This document shows positions 21,815 through 34,686 of a DNA stretch of 64,000 bases, in pieces. This DNA comes from Sitta carolinensis. Taxonomy: Eukaryota > Chordata > Aves > Passeriformes > Sittidae. Each line of letters begins with the position of its first letter. Positions within the stretch are counted from its first letter, which is position 1. The stretch covers positions 11,088,452 to 11,152,451 of the forward strand of contig CM063294.1 in the NCBI GenBank assembly GCA_032173965.1, given 5' to 3'. The notes under the pieces were generated by a model. The model had not been told where the DNA came from. It saw nothing but the letters and a program-made list of their open reading frames with translations, and did no database searches. Position numbers and translations under genes: made by a program.

Positions 21815-24800
21815 GTATAATAATAATCTGAAGCTCAAGAAGTGCACAATATAATTTTTCCTGCTATTTTTTATTTCTGCTACAATCTCAGGCCATTTTT
21901 GAGCGCACCACTCCAGTTCCCCATGCTGTGTCCCTGCTCTCTGGGAGGCAGTGGAGCACAAGGGGTGTTGGGCAGGAGTCTGGAGCATCTCCCGTGGTTG
22001 CCATGAGGAAGAGAGCAATGCCAAGTTGTGCTGAGGATACCCTGGGAGAGGCTTTTTCTCTCAGCTGCAGTGCTCACTTTGGCCTCTTTTCTTCTGGGTA
22101 CAAAACAGAAAGTGAAACCAGTTTCACACTGGTATTTGCAAATACTGAATTTGCACGTGCAAAGTGGTGCCAGGTCCTTTGCCTTTGCCTGGACACAGCT
22201 ATTGACACAGGAAAAAGTAGGATATGCAGTAGCTCATCCAATAAAAAGACCTAATAAATTGAGTTCATAAATTAAGCCTGCAATGAAGGCAGATCATTGC
22301 TCTTCACCGTTTGCACAGCTCCCTGCTGGCCTGCCTGGCTGGGATTTTGTTTAGTGAGAATATTCAAAACCAGTCACTCAGTGTGCATATGTTGACTTTA
22401 AGACACTGAACTATATCTTAAGAAGTGTTGGCATGTATGCATCTTATATATATATTCCTGAGGATTATTTACTAAATTCAAAACACTTTTTTTTTTTTTT
22501 TTTTTTCCCCCAGACGGACCACAGTGAACTTCAGGATTTGTGGATGGACAAAAGAAAACTTTTAGCTCTCTTTTGGCAGGTGAACCCAGAAACGATGAAT
22601 GATAAACCCTCTCGTTTGTATGACAAGAGCTGTTTCATTGGGGGCAGCCTAACAAGACTCTTACATTGCTCTCATTAGTTTTCCAGGGCACCTCACCCCT
22701 GTTTGAATGTGAAATGGCCACTGCAGATGCTGCTGAATCACAAAGGGGTTTTGCAGGTGCTTCTGTCTACAAAAGCAAGCCCGAAGGCAGAAATGCCTCT
22801 TTCATTTGTTGGTGTTACCTGCTACCCTTTACCTCAATCCACCTTCACCTTCCACTTCCCCTTCCCACACACCAAGAAGTCATCTCAGCAGCAGGAGATG
22901 ATGCCGGGTCTGAAAGCTGCTGGGAGCTGAGCCAGCAGCAGGCAAGAGGGAAAACAGAGATGGTGATTGCAGCTGTGAGGGTGGGACAGCTCTGCCATGT
23001 GCTGCAGCCACTGACTCTGCTCAGCACATCCAGAGTCTGCTGACAGCAAGCCACACTTCCCACTGGAGAGAATGAAGAAAGCACCTTCCTGTTAGTGAAT
23101 GCTGCATATTTTAATCATCTGAACTTTCTTTGGAACCCACATTGGTGGGATTTGCTTGTTAGGGCAGCTCTGCTGGTGGCTGCTGGCAGATCCTTTCAGC
23201 AAGACCTGTGCATGCTCTCCATCTATTCCTTCCTGGGCCTGGGAGCACTTTGGGACGTGGCTATACAACAGAGCAGTTCCTGGCTGCCCAAAATCTTCCC
23301 ACAGCTTCCTCCAGTTTTATTCTCTATGCTGGTCTCTGAGGAAGAGGGCAGCACAGGCAGGAGTACAAGATCCCCCTGCAAGCAGGTGAGTACAAACATC
23401 CACTGTTCTCTCAAGCAGGGCCTTGCACACAGCCCCACAAAAAGAAAAGCAGGGATTAAAAGCATGAATGAGACTTTATGGATGTCTGCTGTTGGGATAT
23501 GGCTCCTTCAGCTGTGATGGAAAGAGCTGGTGCTTGGGGAGAGAGATACAGGAGTTGATGCAGACACTCCTTGTCTGCACATTTTCCACCTGGAAAATGT
23601 CTGTGAAGACACGGTCTGCTACACCGTGTGTCTGGCACAGGAGGGAGAAACAGATGGAGAGAGCGTCTAAAACCTTTTGTTCTCCATAGCTAATAACCTG
23701 GAGCTCCTCTGATATCTGATATGTGTAGGTTGGCTTCACCTCCATGTGCCTGCTCTTCAGAGGAAAACCAGCTACACTCATCGGTTGGCTGATCCGAGAA
23801 CGTGTGACTGTTTTACGAAGAGAAATGGATAAGCTCCTAAAACCATCGAGTCCTTTACAAAATGCTGTTTACAGCAGATCTGTCATGAACATCAGTAACT
23901 CACCACGCCGTTGTAGTACAATATGACATTTTAGTGCCAGAGAAACTGGGACTGAAACCAGACACGTTTTGACACAAGTTTAGAAATTAGGAAAACCTTT
24001 GTTTTTTCCTTTTTTTTAAAAAAAAAAAAAAATCCCTCCAACATGTTGAGCTGTTCTAGTGGAAGACTGCAGCGTTTTTGAGCAATGATTTTTCAGCACA
24101 TCAACTCATGCTCAAAATATAACACCGGGCTTATTTGGACTTAAATAAAATTCTGAAATTATTATTTTCCCCATGAAGGAGATGTCCATTTCAGTCTAGC
24201 TAAACAATACAATAGTGCTGCTGAAAGAAATTTCCTTCCTGACTCGTGCAGAGTTTGCTATACACTTTGAAATACCTTCTTTTATTATCCTTTTATTACC
24301 CTTAATTTACCATGCAAAGCTACAAATAAGAGTGGCCATAAAATTGCCCATCCCTTGTTAAAATGCAGCTGGAATACACACCCTCCTTTGATAGTGGATT
24401 CCAGAGGAGGTTTCACACTGTGTGAAGAATCACTCTCTTACTCCCCTCCAAGGAAAGCTCGTAGTGCTGACTGACAGGACAAGCAAAGCATCTCCACAGC
24501 TCTGGCCCAAATTTACCCTTCAACAACTGGAACAAAAGTCTTTAGCTCCTACAAAGTCTTTGTCTGGTGCTAGGGCCCATGGCCCATGGCAGTGAGACTT
24601 AGACAGCCAAACAAAATCTGAAATTTTTACCTTTCACCATTAAGAGTTGCCACGGGAAGCCAATGCTGTTCATTCAGCCTGCACCTCGCAATTTCCTGCT
24701 CACAAGTGTTCTGCTTCTCTGTGACTTAGAGGGAATGCAGATTTTTCTTGGGACATCAGGACTCAAGGGAATTACCTGTAGTTAAACATCAGATTAATGG

Positions 24801-26920
24801 CTCATTAAGAATCAGCAACAGTGTTTATTCAGTCCCTGTCTGAATGTGGTTTTGCAATTATGTGCTTTTGAGACTGCAGGTGTGTGAAATATTCATAACC
24901 CAAATGGAAATATGATGGAAGTGCAGTTTACACTTACTCAAGGGCTAACTCTTCTGGATTATAAATATGAAACAGAAAAGAGCAGTTATTACTCTGCCCA
25001 GGAACTACCCAGAACCTCGCCAGATGCTCTACAAACATATTAGGTACTAAATTTCTGTCCCATATTATTTATGCTAAGTGGCAGAGCCTTCTATCCACCT
25101 CATCCATGCTACAATTAGACATGAGGCTTTCTTGTAAAAGCAGTGTTCATCATGGGATTGCTCCTGTAGTAACCACTGTACCTTGAAGGGTCTGTGCTTT
25201 TGTGGGCGCACATTAGGGAAGAGAGGAGAAAGAGGGACTGGCAGCCCTTGGCTCAGTCTGTCTTTTAGTTTAGTCTTTTTAGTGGCCATATATTAAAGTT
25301 ACAGTAGTGGAGCTTTAATTCTGCTTAATGGTGAATCGTTGTTGGCACTCATCCCTTCCCTGGCCCCAGAAGGATGTGGGGTTTGGACACTCGCTCCTGC
25401 ATGTTAGGCTGTTTGCTCCATCAGCTCCTGAGCAGCCACAGCCATTAAGCAACAGCAATAGGGCACCAGTAATTCTAAAATATGAAGTATTTTTAAATAG
25501 GCAACCATAATGCTCTAGTTTTGAAGATGAAACAAGGACTGGAGAGCAGGAGAGGGATGAGAGATTGGTACCTGAGCAAGTACTGAGACTCAGGAAGAGT
25601 TTCCCCATCGACCTCAGGTGGGGTGAAGCTCCTGGTAAAACAGTTAATTTCTCTTTGCTGTGGCTGCTGCTCTAAGCATCAAGCCTTCTCCAAAGCTGCT
25701 TCCCTTTTCTAATTTATTTTATGCTGTTGTTTTTTTAAAAAGGTCATTTCAGAATTCCTCTGGGTCCCATATACACCATGCTACCACCTAGCAGAGGCTC
25801 TCGGTGGTACCATACAGCTATGTATTAGTCACAGGAGAACAGGAACAGATAGCCAGGCAGAAGCAAATCTAAAAGCAGTGAGCCATCAAATGTGAGGAAC
25901 GCAGGAGGAAGCTGACAGATGAAGGACAGTGCAGAGTTCCTAAATCCAAAGCACATTTCTGAAAGGGCACTTTTTTTTTTTTCAGGAGAAGTATTTCTAA
26001 TAGTCTCTCTCCACTTCAAAAGGGGAGGACTTATCTACTTGCCATCACTGATTGCCTGGTGTAAAGTGCTCTGCATTAGCCTGAAAGAACACAGTCGAGT
26101 GCTTCCAGATGGTGGGAGGCAGCAGGGAGTTTGGCCAAGGCCGGGCAGTGCCCGGTGCCTGCTGCAGCTCTGGGCACAGCCTGGCCCGGCGGCTCCTGCT
26201 CCCTGCAGGCAGCTCCTTCCTGCTCTGCCTTCCCGTCCCCAGGGTGACAAACACTCAAATGTGCTCCCTTCTCTGGGCTCCTGGGTAGGAGTAGCCTGAC
26301 AGAGACACTGGTGGGCCTCTGCAGCTTGGGCTGAGTTCTGGAGGGGACCGAAGAGCCTCCAGGCAGTGGCTGTACCAAGGAACATCGCTTTGGGATGAAT
26401 GCGACGAGTATTAGAAAGATGCCCAAACCCATTAAAAATGTATTTAATGTTGGGAAGTCCATCATGGCCTCTGGCAAGCTGTCCATTATTAAATACATTT
26501 GCCTTTTTTTTTCTATTCTGAGTGTTCCTCTCTCCAGTTGCTGGGCTCAGATCATGCCGTGATGTTCTCTGTGACATCCAAGGGTCCTCTGCTGCCAGAG
26601 TCCTCCTCAGTGTTAATGCTTGTAAAACACCTCCCAATTCCTCTCAAAGAAACTAATGAATGGAACTCATCCTATAAGCCAGGACTTCTAGGACACACAC
26701 CATTCTGATAATTTTTCTTTTTCAGAACCACTTTTAAATTTGTGACATTTGCACTGCAAAAACGGCTGCCTTCATTTCTCTGTATCATGGCAATATCTGC
26801 ATGAGCTCATTCTTCTCCAGTTCATACATTCAAGGTTCCTATTTAATTTTTCAGCCACTGCAGGCAGCTCACATTGAGGTGTTTATCATTTCATAAACAC
26901 AGTCACCTCAGCCAGTCAGC
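21815..26920. other. Mostly non-coding stretch with a few splice-framed open segments
   Basis: Two short segments with plausible splice sites, 22514-22579 and 23305-23385, are reported as findings. A short duplication GGCCCATGGCCCATGGC lies near 24572-24590, and poly(A) or poly(T) runs lie near 24018-24032 and 25970-25982. The 200-codon - strand frame at 26035-26637 has chance-like composition and no splice framing. Confidence 0.5.
22487..22513. repeat. T20 run ending in C5 and AG
   Basis: Twenty T are followed by five C and AG. It may be a microsatellite, or an unusually strong splice-acceptor tract for the open segment that follows at 22514. Confidence 0.8.
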
Positions 26921-26929
26921 ATGACCTAT

Positions 26930-27150
26930 TTTCCTGGTTCCTGGACCTCATATTTTTTGTCTTGTTCAAAGGACTCTGGTTGGTCATTGAATCCAGATCA
27001 CTCTGAAGAACTGATTTATTATTTACTAATTTGCCAGTTTTTCTGTCATCTGTGATTTTTGTCTTAGAATTTGGACATTTTCTTCTAGATCATTGATAAT
27101 GATGCTTTATGACACTGAACCAAAAATAGATTGCTGGGTAACTGGAGAGA
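26930..27150 (-). mobile_element. Degenerate CR1/L3-type LINE fragment, reverse orientation
   Basis: On the - strand the block resembles the part of old CR1/L3 elements upstream of the region seen at 16430-17335. Recognisable plus-strand pieces are CCAGTTTTTCTGTCATCTGT at about 27031 and CTAGATCATTGATAATGATG at about 27086, followed by a mutated 'accaaaaatagattgctggg' block. Similarity is partial and the ends are uncertain. Confidence 0.5.
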
Positions 27151-29639
27151 AGCAGCCACACCGAATGTGGATTCCCTGCTCCCAGTTATTAAAATACCTG
27201 TAAAAGTGAAGACTATCTTGAAGATACATTTAAAGAACTTTTGGAGATCCTCCAAAATAGAGGGAGACTTGTACATCACTGCCAAAAGAAACAAAGCTTA
27301 AATCTGTTGTGATTTGTTGTTGTTTTGTGGTTTATCTTTTTTTTGGGGGAAGGGTGTTGTTTGTTTGTTTGCTTTTGTTTTTAACAGCCTCTTTTTCATA
27401 TGAAAATACTTTTTAACTATGTCAGGGCTTTTAAGTTTTGAAAGATAAGGACATAACAGGAAAGTCATCCCATTATTGTCCTGTTAACTCTTTCCTACTG
27501 CTGCCATACATGCAGCATGTCAGGGAGAAAATTTTCCTTTTTAAAATGTCTCTCATCCTTTCAAGTTTGAGGAAAGCCACTGTTTACTCTTGGCTGTCAC
27601 TTCTAGAAAAATAAAGGAGAAAGTCTGCCAAAAAATAAATCCCCTCCCAACCTTCCATCTTTTTCTCTGTTTGAAGCTATATGCTTGATAAGTTCTAGCA
27701 ATATGAAGCTTCAAAAATCCATTTCCTTTAAGTTTGAACTAGAATAGTTTCCTATTATAATTTGAATACTGGTCAGGCTTTTCAATCTACTGCAGGAAGG
27801 CATTCAAGGATGTGCCAAATGTTGAATGTTAGCATTGTTTATTGTAGTACTGTCAGCACATTTTTTTTTCAAAACAGATCCGTACAGAATCGTCCCCAAC
27901 CCACAGAGCTGTGACGAAACTGCAACCTGAAAGTGGCTTTAGGGCACCAAGTTTTTGGCAAAAATATCAAGTAACCTTCAATTGGTAACTCCCCTTGCAC
28001 TATGAATGCCTTCTGCCACCTGGGATATTTGTGATGTACTTCTAGGAAAGACAAGCTTTGAAACAGCTTCAGAGGAAGACAAGGCTGAGAGAAGGTGTGT
28101 TCACACATTTGCTGGGAAGTGTTTTGCCTTTGCAGGGCCCAAAAGAAGGCACAGAGGACCAAGCTGTGAAGAGACTCAGGGAAACCACATATTTAACTTT
28201 AGGTGTGCATTGTACCCAGATAAATCATGGCTCCTGGTGGCTTCTCTAACTCTCTTTGCCACGGGGACTGGAGTTGCTCAGCCATTTGCAGTTCTCTTGT
28301 TGGCAGACAGCTTCTTAATACATGAGATCTTTCTAAGACTGATACAGAGAAGGTCAAATGCTTTTTCCTGAGCTCTGTGATGAATAGTATCCAAGCCTTT
28401 AAAAATATATAGGAAGAGACAATAATTGTCAAGGTTTAGGTGTATGTCTAGTGAATTCATTGCTTCCTTTAGGAGACAATTTGCCATACCTCTGATGGAG
28501 TAAGACAGTCTTGTAAACAAAAGAAACTCTAATGAATATAACAGGGAGAGAATGAGGTTTTTGTCCCCATTGTCACATAAAATATCTCCCTCTACCCTTC
28601 AGTGCAGGAATACTTGCCAATACTATGTTTGAATCTCACCTAATAGTAGCAGAAAGTTGAATAATTTTGCAGAACTAAGGCCAGTTTCTAAAAGTAGGAG
28701 AGGTTCTGTCCGAGCATCATTAAAATTAGAGACCAGTTCTCAGTCTCCAGCCAGGGCAGGGACAACACTGTGTCATCCCTGAGTGTCATCCCCGAGTTGT
28801 TGAAGGCTTGTCCACTCCACAGCTAGGGAAGCCTGTCCCTGGGAAGCCCTTCTCCATTTCTTTCATCTAAAAACCTTCGCCAGGAATCTGAAGTCTCGTC
28901 ATTGTCAAACACACAAAGCAGACCTGCCCTTCATTTCAGGGTTTCAAGCCAAAAAAACCACAACCAGTGCTCTAATTAGCAGCTCTGCCGACTTTTTCTG
29001 GACTGCAAAGGATTGAGGAGTCACAGCCAACCTTTGATTTAAAATCAAGAGAGTTACAGCCTGGTCTTCCTCTGAGAAGCAGTGATTTCTGCACTCCGGG
29101 ACTCATTAGGGAGGAAGCTTCTACCACCATACATATACTTTATTAAAAGGCTGAACATTTTAATAGAGGAGATGTTCCACCCAGATGCTCCATTCCACCC
29201 CTTCTCTCTCCTTGCCCAGCAGAGATCTGTGGGGATGGGGCAGCTCCACCATTCCCTGGTTCATCCAAGGGAATTTTATGCAGGAAAAAAAAAAAAAAAA
29301 ACACTGCAGTGAAGGTTACTTTGCTGGTTATATAAGGGCTTGAGGTGAGGATTTTTTTGGACTCCTCTGTTACCAAGGCTTTTCAAAAATCCACAATAGG
29401 CCCAATTTAGCCCAACCCTCCACCAAGTGCCTTGCAGCAACTGTGAGAGCAATTAAGCAGCACTATTCCCCAAGCTGTCTTCTCCTCAATTATGTCGGCA
29501 AACAAAGAGGCGTGACTGGGTAAGACCCTCTCTATTAAACAAACCAGCCCTACTTATTTTCACTTTGATCAGGGGAATGAAGTCAGCAGGGAACAGGGAA
29601 GGCAAAGCAGCACATTCTCCCTTGGACTTCTGAAGTTTA

Positions 29640-29640
<1 letters not shown>

Positions 29641-29679
<39 letters not shown>
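29641..29679. repeat. Poly(A) tract, 39 A
   Basis: Thirty-nine uninterrupted A after GTTTAC, followed by GATAAAGAAAGAAAATAATG. It is the longest A run in the window. No processed pseudogene or SINE is recognisable on its left, and no obvious target-site duplication was seen. Confidence 0.9.
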
Positions 29680-29681
<2 letters not shown>

Positions 29682-29802
29682 TAAAGAAAGAAAATAATGA
29701 TGATATGTAATTGGAAACTTAACCCATCCTTAGTGTAGAGCACCAGGTACACCAGGAAGGACAATGGGGCCTCAGGTTCTGGGACTAGGAACTGGGCAGC
29801 CA

Positions 29803-29850
29803 TTATCTTAATGAAAAGTTATCTTAATGAAAAGTTATCTTAATGAAAAG
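29803..29850. repeat. Perfect tandem array, 3 x 16 bp
   Basis: The unit TTATCTTAATGAAAAG occurs three times without change at 29803, 29819 and 29835. Identity of the copies suggests a young array likely to vary in copy number. Confidence 0.95.
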
Positions 29851-32149
29851 CAAGGAGCAATTTCCACTGTGAGGCTATCTTTCAAATCCCACCTTTTTCA
29901 GAGGGGCTCATAACAGGATGATCTATTTTTGTTACCCGTTTCTGTGTCAGATGTGTCAAGAGATACCCTTAATTGCTGTGCCTCTACCTCATCTCTTAAG
30001 AAAGTAAATAAAACCCAAGGAATTATGATAACTTGAACTATGCTATTCTTTTATTGGTATAAATGTATAGTTAGTCTGCTGGATATAAAACAGGAATATA
30101 TTCCATGAACTAGTAGTGTATTTTTTCTTTCAGATTTCAATAACTGCCACATCCTTTGGGTTAGTTTGGTTTTTTTTAATTTGGCTTATTTGGGTGAAGA
30201 TTTTTGACTGAGCTGAGACAGAATTTTTTGATTATGCTGAGACAGAATAAATGTTTCCCCACATCACAGACCCCCCATCACCCCTGCAGAAAAGCTAACT
30301 TTGCATTTCTCAGCTAATGAAACATTCAGCAGTGTCTGGGCAGGGGTTACTATCAGATTTTCCCTACTGAGAGGTAAAGTGTTTCTACTAGCTATTAGCT
30401 ATTTTGACATCATTCTTTAAACACCTGTGGTCTTGCTCATAGCAGCCTAGAAGATGGGAGCTGTGTGGGTTCCTCGGGGGCCCTGGGGAGCTGCAGCAGC
30501 TCCAGCCAAGCTGCACCACGTGGGAAACCTGCACATCTCCCTGGGCCAGCTCCCCAGCAATGTCTCCAGGATGATGAGCAGAGGCCCAGCTCGAGGGATT
30601 GGTTTTTATACATAAATTTAGTGTTTGCAAAAGCAGTGGATGCAGTGTAATGGAAACAGGAGCCACTTCCTTATCCTCAGACCTGTGTCTCGAAGCACAA
30701 AGGGTTCTGATGGCTGGGGAGAGAGTGAGAGGAGATTAGAGCTCTTTATGTAAAAACTTTCTCAACCATTGCTTCATTTTAATCTCTTATTTATTACTGG
30801 TTGCATCTGCTTATAAATTAGGCCAGTAAGTTGTCTGGAGCTCTTAATAGCACATTTCACTGCTGCTTTGAAAGATCATCTGTACAGTCAACAAAAAAAT
30901 ATTAATGGGTCATTACTCCAGTAAAGCAAACCACTGAATGATGACAGCAACAGCATTAGCAGGATGGTGATAATGAACTCTTGGAACTTCTTTAGTGCTG
31001 GGTACCAAAACACTATCCCAAGGAGACCAGTACTTTTTTACCCCGTTTTATACCTGGAAAAAACTGAGAAAAGGAGCAATATCTGGAGTGTGGGACAGAA
31101 ACACAAGCAGATGTTTGCAGCTCAGAAACTGAAATGGATATTTCTCACAGGCCATACACTAGAGTTTTAATTTTAGTTTACTGTCACTTTCTCTCTTAGT
31201 CTGAGCCTCTGCCAGCTCAGGGGAAAGCTTCTCTGAAGCAGGAGGAAAGGCTGTGGTTGCCCTTTGCCACTCATGTCACTCCCCTTTGCTAGTTCCTGCC
31301 TGAAGAATTTCATCTCTCTAGAGGTACTTTTCTCTAGAAGAGCTCCTGGAAGGAGCCCTAGAAGAAGCTCTTTTCCTAAAGTTATGCTGTGTATACTACT
31401 GGATTTTTTAGGGTTTGCCTGAATTTATGTGGGAAAACGAATCCAAAAATCCTCTGTGAACTTGCTCAGAATCAAAGTAGCCCAAAGTGATTTAAGCTAA
31501 GCTAACAAAGGCCTCACTGAGCTTCTCTCCACAAAGCTTTCAGTGACATTTTAATCATCCACTTTATCACACCCTTAATTTTGGGCCAACAGTATTACAG
31601 ACAAACCCTCTCAAAATAAAGTAGAAACACAAGCAAGGACTACAGGATGTGGGTGACTATCAATAAGAATTTTCCCAATAACTATGCTGCAAAAGCCAAA
31701 TCTTACAAGGAAGACAAGAGGAGTCTGCATCAGAGACTTGTGAAAAATGAATTCGAGGAGTTTGGCAGTTGAGAATCAACTCTGAGTCTTTAATTCTGAC
31801 AAAGAACCAAGGGTGGAGTGATTCAATGCAGACATCTCTCTGCCTGTTATGCCTGGAGAGGAGCAACTGAAAATGTAACTCCCTAAGGACCAAACTCAAG
31901 ACAAATAAACTCAGATTTCACCCTTTCCTTTTGGCCTTTTCTCAATTCCTCATGAATTCCAGACCAGCCTCAGCATGGTCAAGACCCAGTTCTTCCTTCC
32001 CAGTGCCAGAGGAGGGGGTCCAACAGCACATTCCCAAGAGTGAGCCCAGCCTCCCAGGAGGGAGCTGAGCCTGCAGCAACCATACTTCAAATCCTTTAAA
32101 AGACAGGTTTTTCTGCTAATCTGCTCCACTTGAACAGTCAGTGCTGGAA

Positions 32150-32620
32150 ACAGACCAATGCCTTGGAGAAAATACTTCAGTTTCTCCCAGCTTTGGAACC
32201 TGGGCATCATTTTTGATCTGCCTTGTGTGCTCTCACTAGATCAATGTATCATCACAGCAGTTCCCTCTGCTGAAATAGGGCCATCCTTCTCCCAGCACAG
32301 CGGAGTGTCTCATCATCTTAGATCACAGATCAACTCTAATTTTCTTCTCTCTAACACAGAAAACTGCCATTTTGCCCTGCTTGTATCCTCTGAGAACACT
32401 GTAAAGAGAATTTTCTTACCTTCCCTTCAGACTATGTCCTTCCCTTCCAACACAGCCCTTCTCTCACCACTCTTTAGTGCCCACATCAAACCTAAGCTGC
32501 TTGGTCTGTATTTTCAAGACATTTCACAACTTTTATCTGCCTTACCCATCGTTTTTCATGGAGTTTCAAGAGATCATCTCTCACCTTCAATCAGCCCCAG
32601 TGCCAGATGGAAGCAGCCCC
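32150..32620 (+). mobile_element. Ancient L2-like LINE fossil
   Basis: A + strand frame contains NLGIIFDLPCVLSLDQCI near 32200-32255. This resembles the NLGV-[IL]-FDSSLSF segment after the palm of L2-type reverse transcriptases. Further on, the DNA 'aaactgccattttgccctgc' near 32361 and 'catcaaacctaagctgcttg' near 32484, with 'tattttcaagacatttcaca' near 32510, follow the order of L2 elements (the region around HIKPKLLGLYFQDI). The frame happens to stay open for 194 codons, but it is too diverged to be functional and I read it as a fossil, not a gene. Which L2-like family it belongs to cannot be settled by eye. Confidence 0.45.
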
Positions 32621-32889
32621 AAATCCTCCCCCCACCCCTCTCAATACAGCTAACAAACATGAAAACAGCAACTCCTCCCTTCTGTGCCAGAGACTGTGGC
32701 AGATGGCACCACCCTGTTTATTACAGGATAATCCTTTTTTAAAGGAAGATAAAGAAAAAGAAATACACAGAAAGTTTAATGAGGACTTTGAAATGAAGTT
32801 CCTGCATGTCTGTATGGACTGGAAGTCATCTCTGGGGTCACCAAGTGCAGTCCCTTCTATCATGTGCACTACATTGTATTAACTCTCCA

Positions 32890-33740
32890 TAAACTTGCTG
32901 AGCTGTGGCTGGAAGGTAGTTGGGATTCTGTTCATTGTCATTCCTTCCAGAAAGCTGTTCCAGCCTCCCTGTCTTAATGGCTGGAAAACTTACTTTGATT
33001 TCCAGTGTGATTTTATTGCTCTCCAGGGCAAATAGTCTTTTTTTTTTTTTTTTTTTTTACCCCTAAGGTTTTTACAGGCAGTAATCATAACCCTGCTAAA
33101 CCTTTATTTTCCTATGAACGCGCCACACTCCTTTAGCCTTCTCTTGTAAATCAGGCTCTCCATTCTCCTGATCTCTCTAATACCCCATCTGTGTGTGTCT
33201 CTGTTTTAATTCACATTTTTTAAGAATAGATATTCACAAATGGCTGTAACAAACGAGGATGCTAAAAGCTTCTTACTTATTCAGATGATACTTTTGCTGA
33301 TGTAAGCTGTGTCCTTTTCACAACTCATCACAAAGTGGACATAATTTAGTCCAGAAATTTTGATTCGGTAGAGCTAATGCCAGACTAAAAGTCCTGTACA
33401 CGCTGGTGTCTCCATTACTCTCCCTTTCTTAAATACAGACACTGTGTTTGCTATTCTTCAGTCACACAGTGCCACCCTTGAGTTGATAGATTTATTAAAA
33501 ACTCTTACTACCAGATTTGCAATTTCACACATCAATTCTTCCAGAACTTTAGGAGCAAAAAGTTTCCACTCCACAACTTTCCACTCCCCCCAACATGTGC
33601 TATGGAAGACTTTTAGCTTTTATTCCACTTACAGTGAGGCAAACTCTGTCCTCACGTGCTCCTCCTCATTAGTCACTGCACTTTTACCCCTGTGCAAACT
33701 GGTAGAACTTAAATTTCTGCACACTCACTTTGAGATGTGA
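32890..33740 (-). mobile_element. Ancient CR1/L3-type LINE remnant, reverse orientation
   Basis: On the - strand the block again follows the 3' half of old CR1/L3 elements. Plus-strand landmarks are AGCTGTTCCAGCCTCCCTGT near 32952 and CTCCTTTAGCCTTCTCTTGT near 33129, with AATCAGGCTCTCCATTCTCC next to it. The 'tccctttcttaaatacagac' to 'ttgctattcttcagtcacac' block near 33421-33465 represents the more 5' part. A T18-type run at about 33039-33058 interrupts it. It sits beside the L2-like fossil in the opposite orientation, so this is a cluster of old insertions. Confidence 0.65.
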
Positions 33741-34079
33741 TCCCCAGCAAGGTGAGTGATGGTTCCATGCCTACAGAGAAAGTAGGATATTGGATTTGTG
33801 CTGAAATGTTAGGAAACACATAGGATATATTAAGCTTTTCAGAAACTTAACGGGAGTGTTAAGATGAACAAGTGTGCTTTTAAAATCTCTTCGTAATGCT
33901 TGAGGTGGAATAAGCACCATGTATCGACTGGGCCATTTAAACGAAACCACTCCCAGGATTTCAGTGCATTTCTGCAATAAAGTGAAATGAACAATGCTTG
34001 TGGCAACCACAGCCTCAGTAATTGCCTGGGAATCTCATGAGAAACTGGAGCCCAAAAGAAGAAGGAAAGGGGGAATAGG

Positions 34080-34104
34080 AAAAAAAAAAAAAAAAAAAAA
34101 AAAA
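34080..34104. repeat. Poly(A) tract, 25 A
   Basis: Twenty-five uninterrupted A followed by GGAAAAGAAAAAGG. No retroposon body is recognised. Confidence 0.9.
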
Positions 34105-34686
34105 GGAAAAGAAAAAGGTGGAAACAAATGTTGCAAGGCACCCGAAGAGTTATTTTACTGCTACAGAAAGAAAAAAATGCCATGTGCTTTCTTTAGGAAC
34201 AGCATCCTAACACTCTTCCTTTTGATGAAATCAATGGTGAGCACCAGAGGAGTCCATTAGCATCACAGCCAGCTGCTGTGCTGTGGATGTGCTCTCTGAT
34301 ATCCATGGGAGCCCTCAAATTCTCCTTGTACAGCCCTGTTTAAGTCTGCCTGACACAAGAATGGGGCCTGGAGCACTCCAGGCTCCCTCCAGTGAGGCTT
34401 AGCTGGAGCTCAGGAGCTGCTGGGCTTGCTGGGCTGGCCGGAGCAGTGGGACTCTCCTCTGCTGCCGTGTCAGGGACAGTCCTGGCAGCCAGCTGGCCCT
34501 GGACACAGGGAGGAGGCTGGGGCCATGAGACATTTAAAATGCAAGAGAAGTGAGCACGTGGGGTGCCAAGAGGATGGCTGCACCTTCTCCTTCCTGTTCC
34601 ACCCGGGGGTCTCACTCTCAGCTGGCGTGCAGTGAGGTGGGCACGCAGCACAACAGGGCTACCCCTCGCCTCTCCCTGAAGCACAG

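Larger units (their letters stand above)
27151..32100. other. Non-coding stretch with homopolymer and short tandem repeats
   Basis: No gene is supported. It contains a G/T-rich tract at 27304-27383, poly(A) at about 29285-29300, A39 at 29641-29679, a perfect 3 x 16-bp array at 29803-29850 and a two-copy GCTGAGACAGAAT repeat near 30211-30249. The remainder is unremarkable AT-rich DNA. Confidence 0.55.

Noticed and set aside
26035..26637. 200-codon - strand frame
   Set aside because: Rich in Cys, Arg, Gly and Ser with no domain, overlapped by other frames, and with no credible splice or start context. A few frames of this size are expected by chance in 64 kb.
31000..31110. MIR-like segment around CCCCGTTTTATACCTGG and AAACTGAGAAAAGG
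   Set aside because: Only two short matches to the MIR core in the expected order; too weak to annotate.
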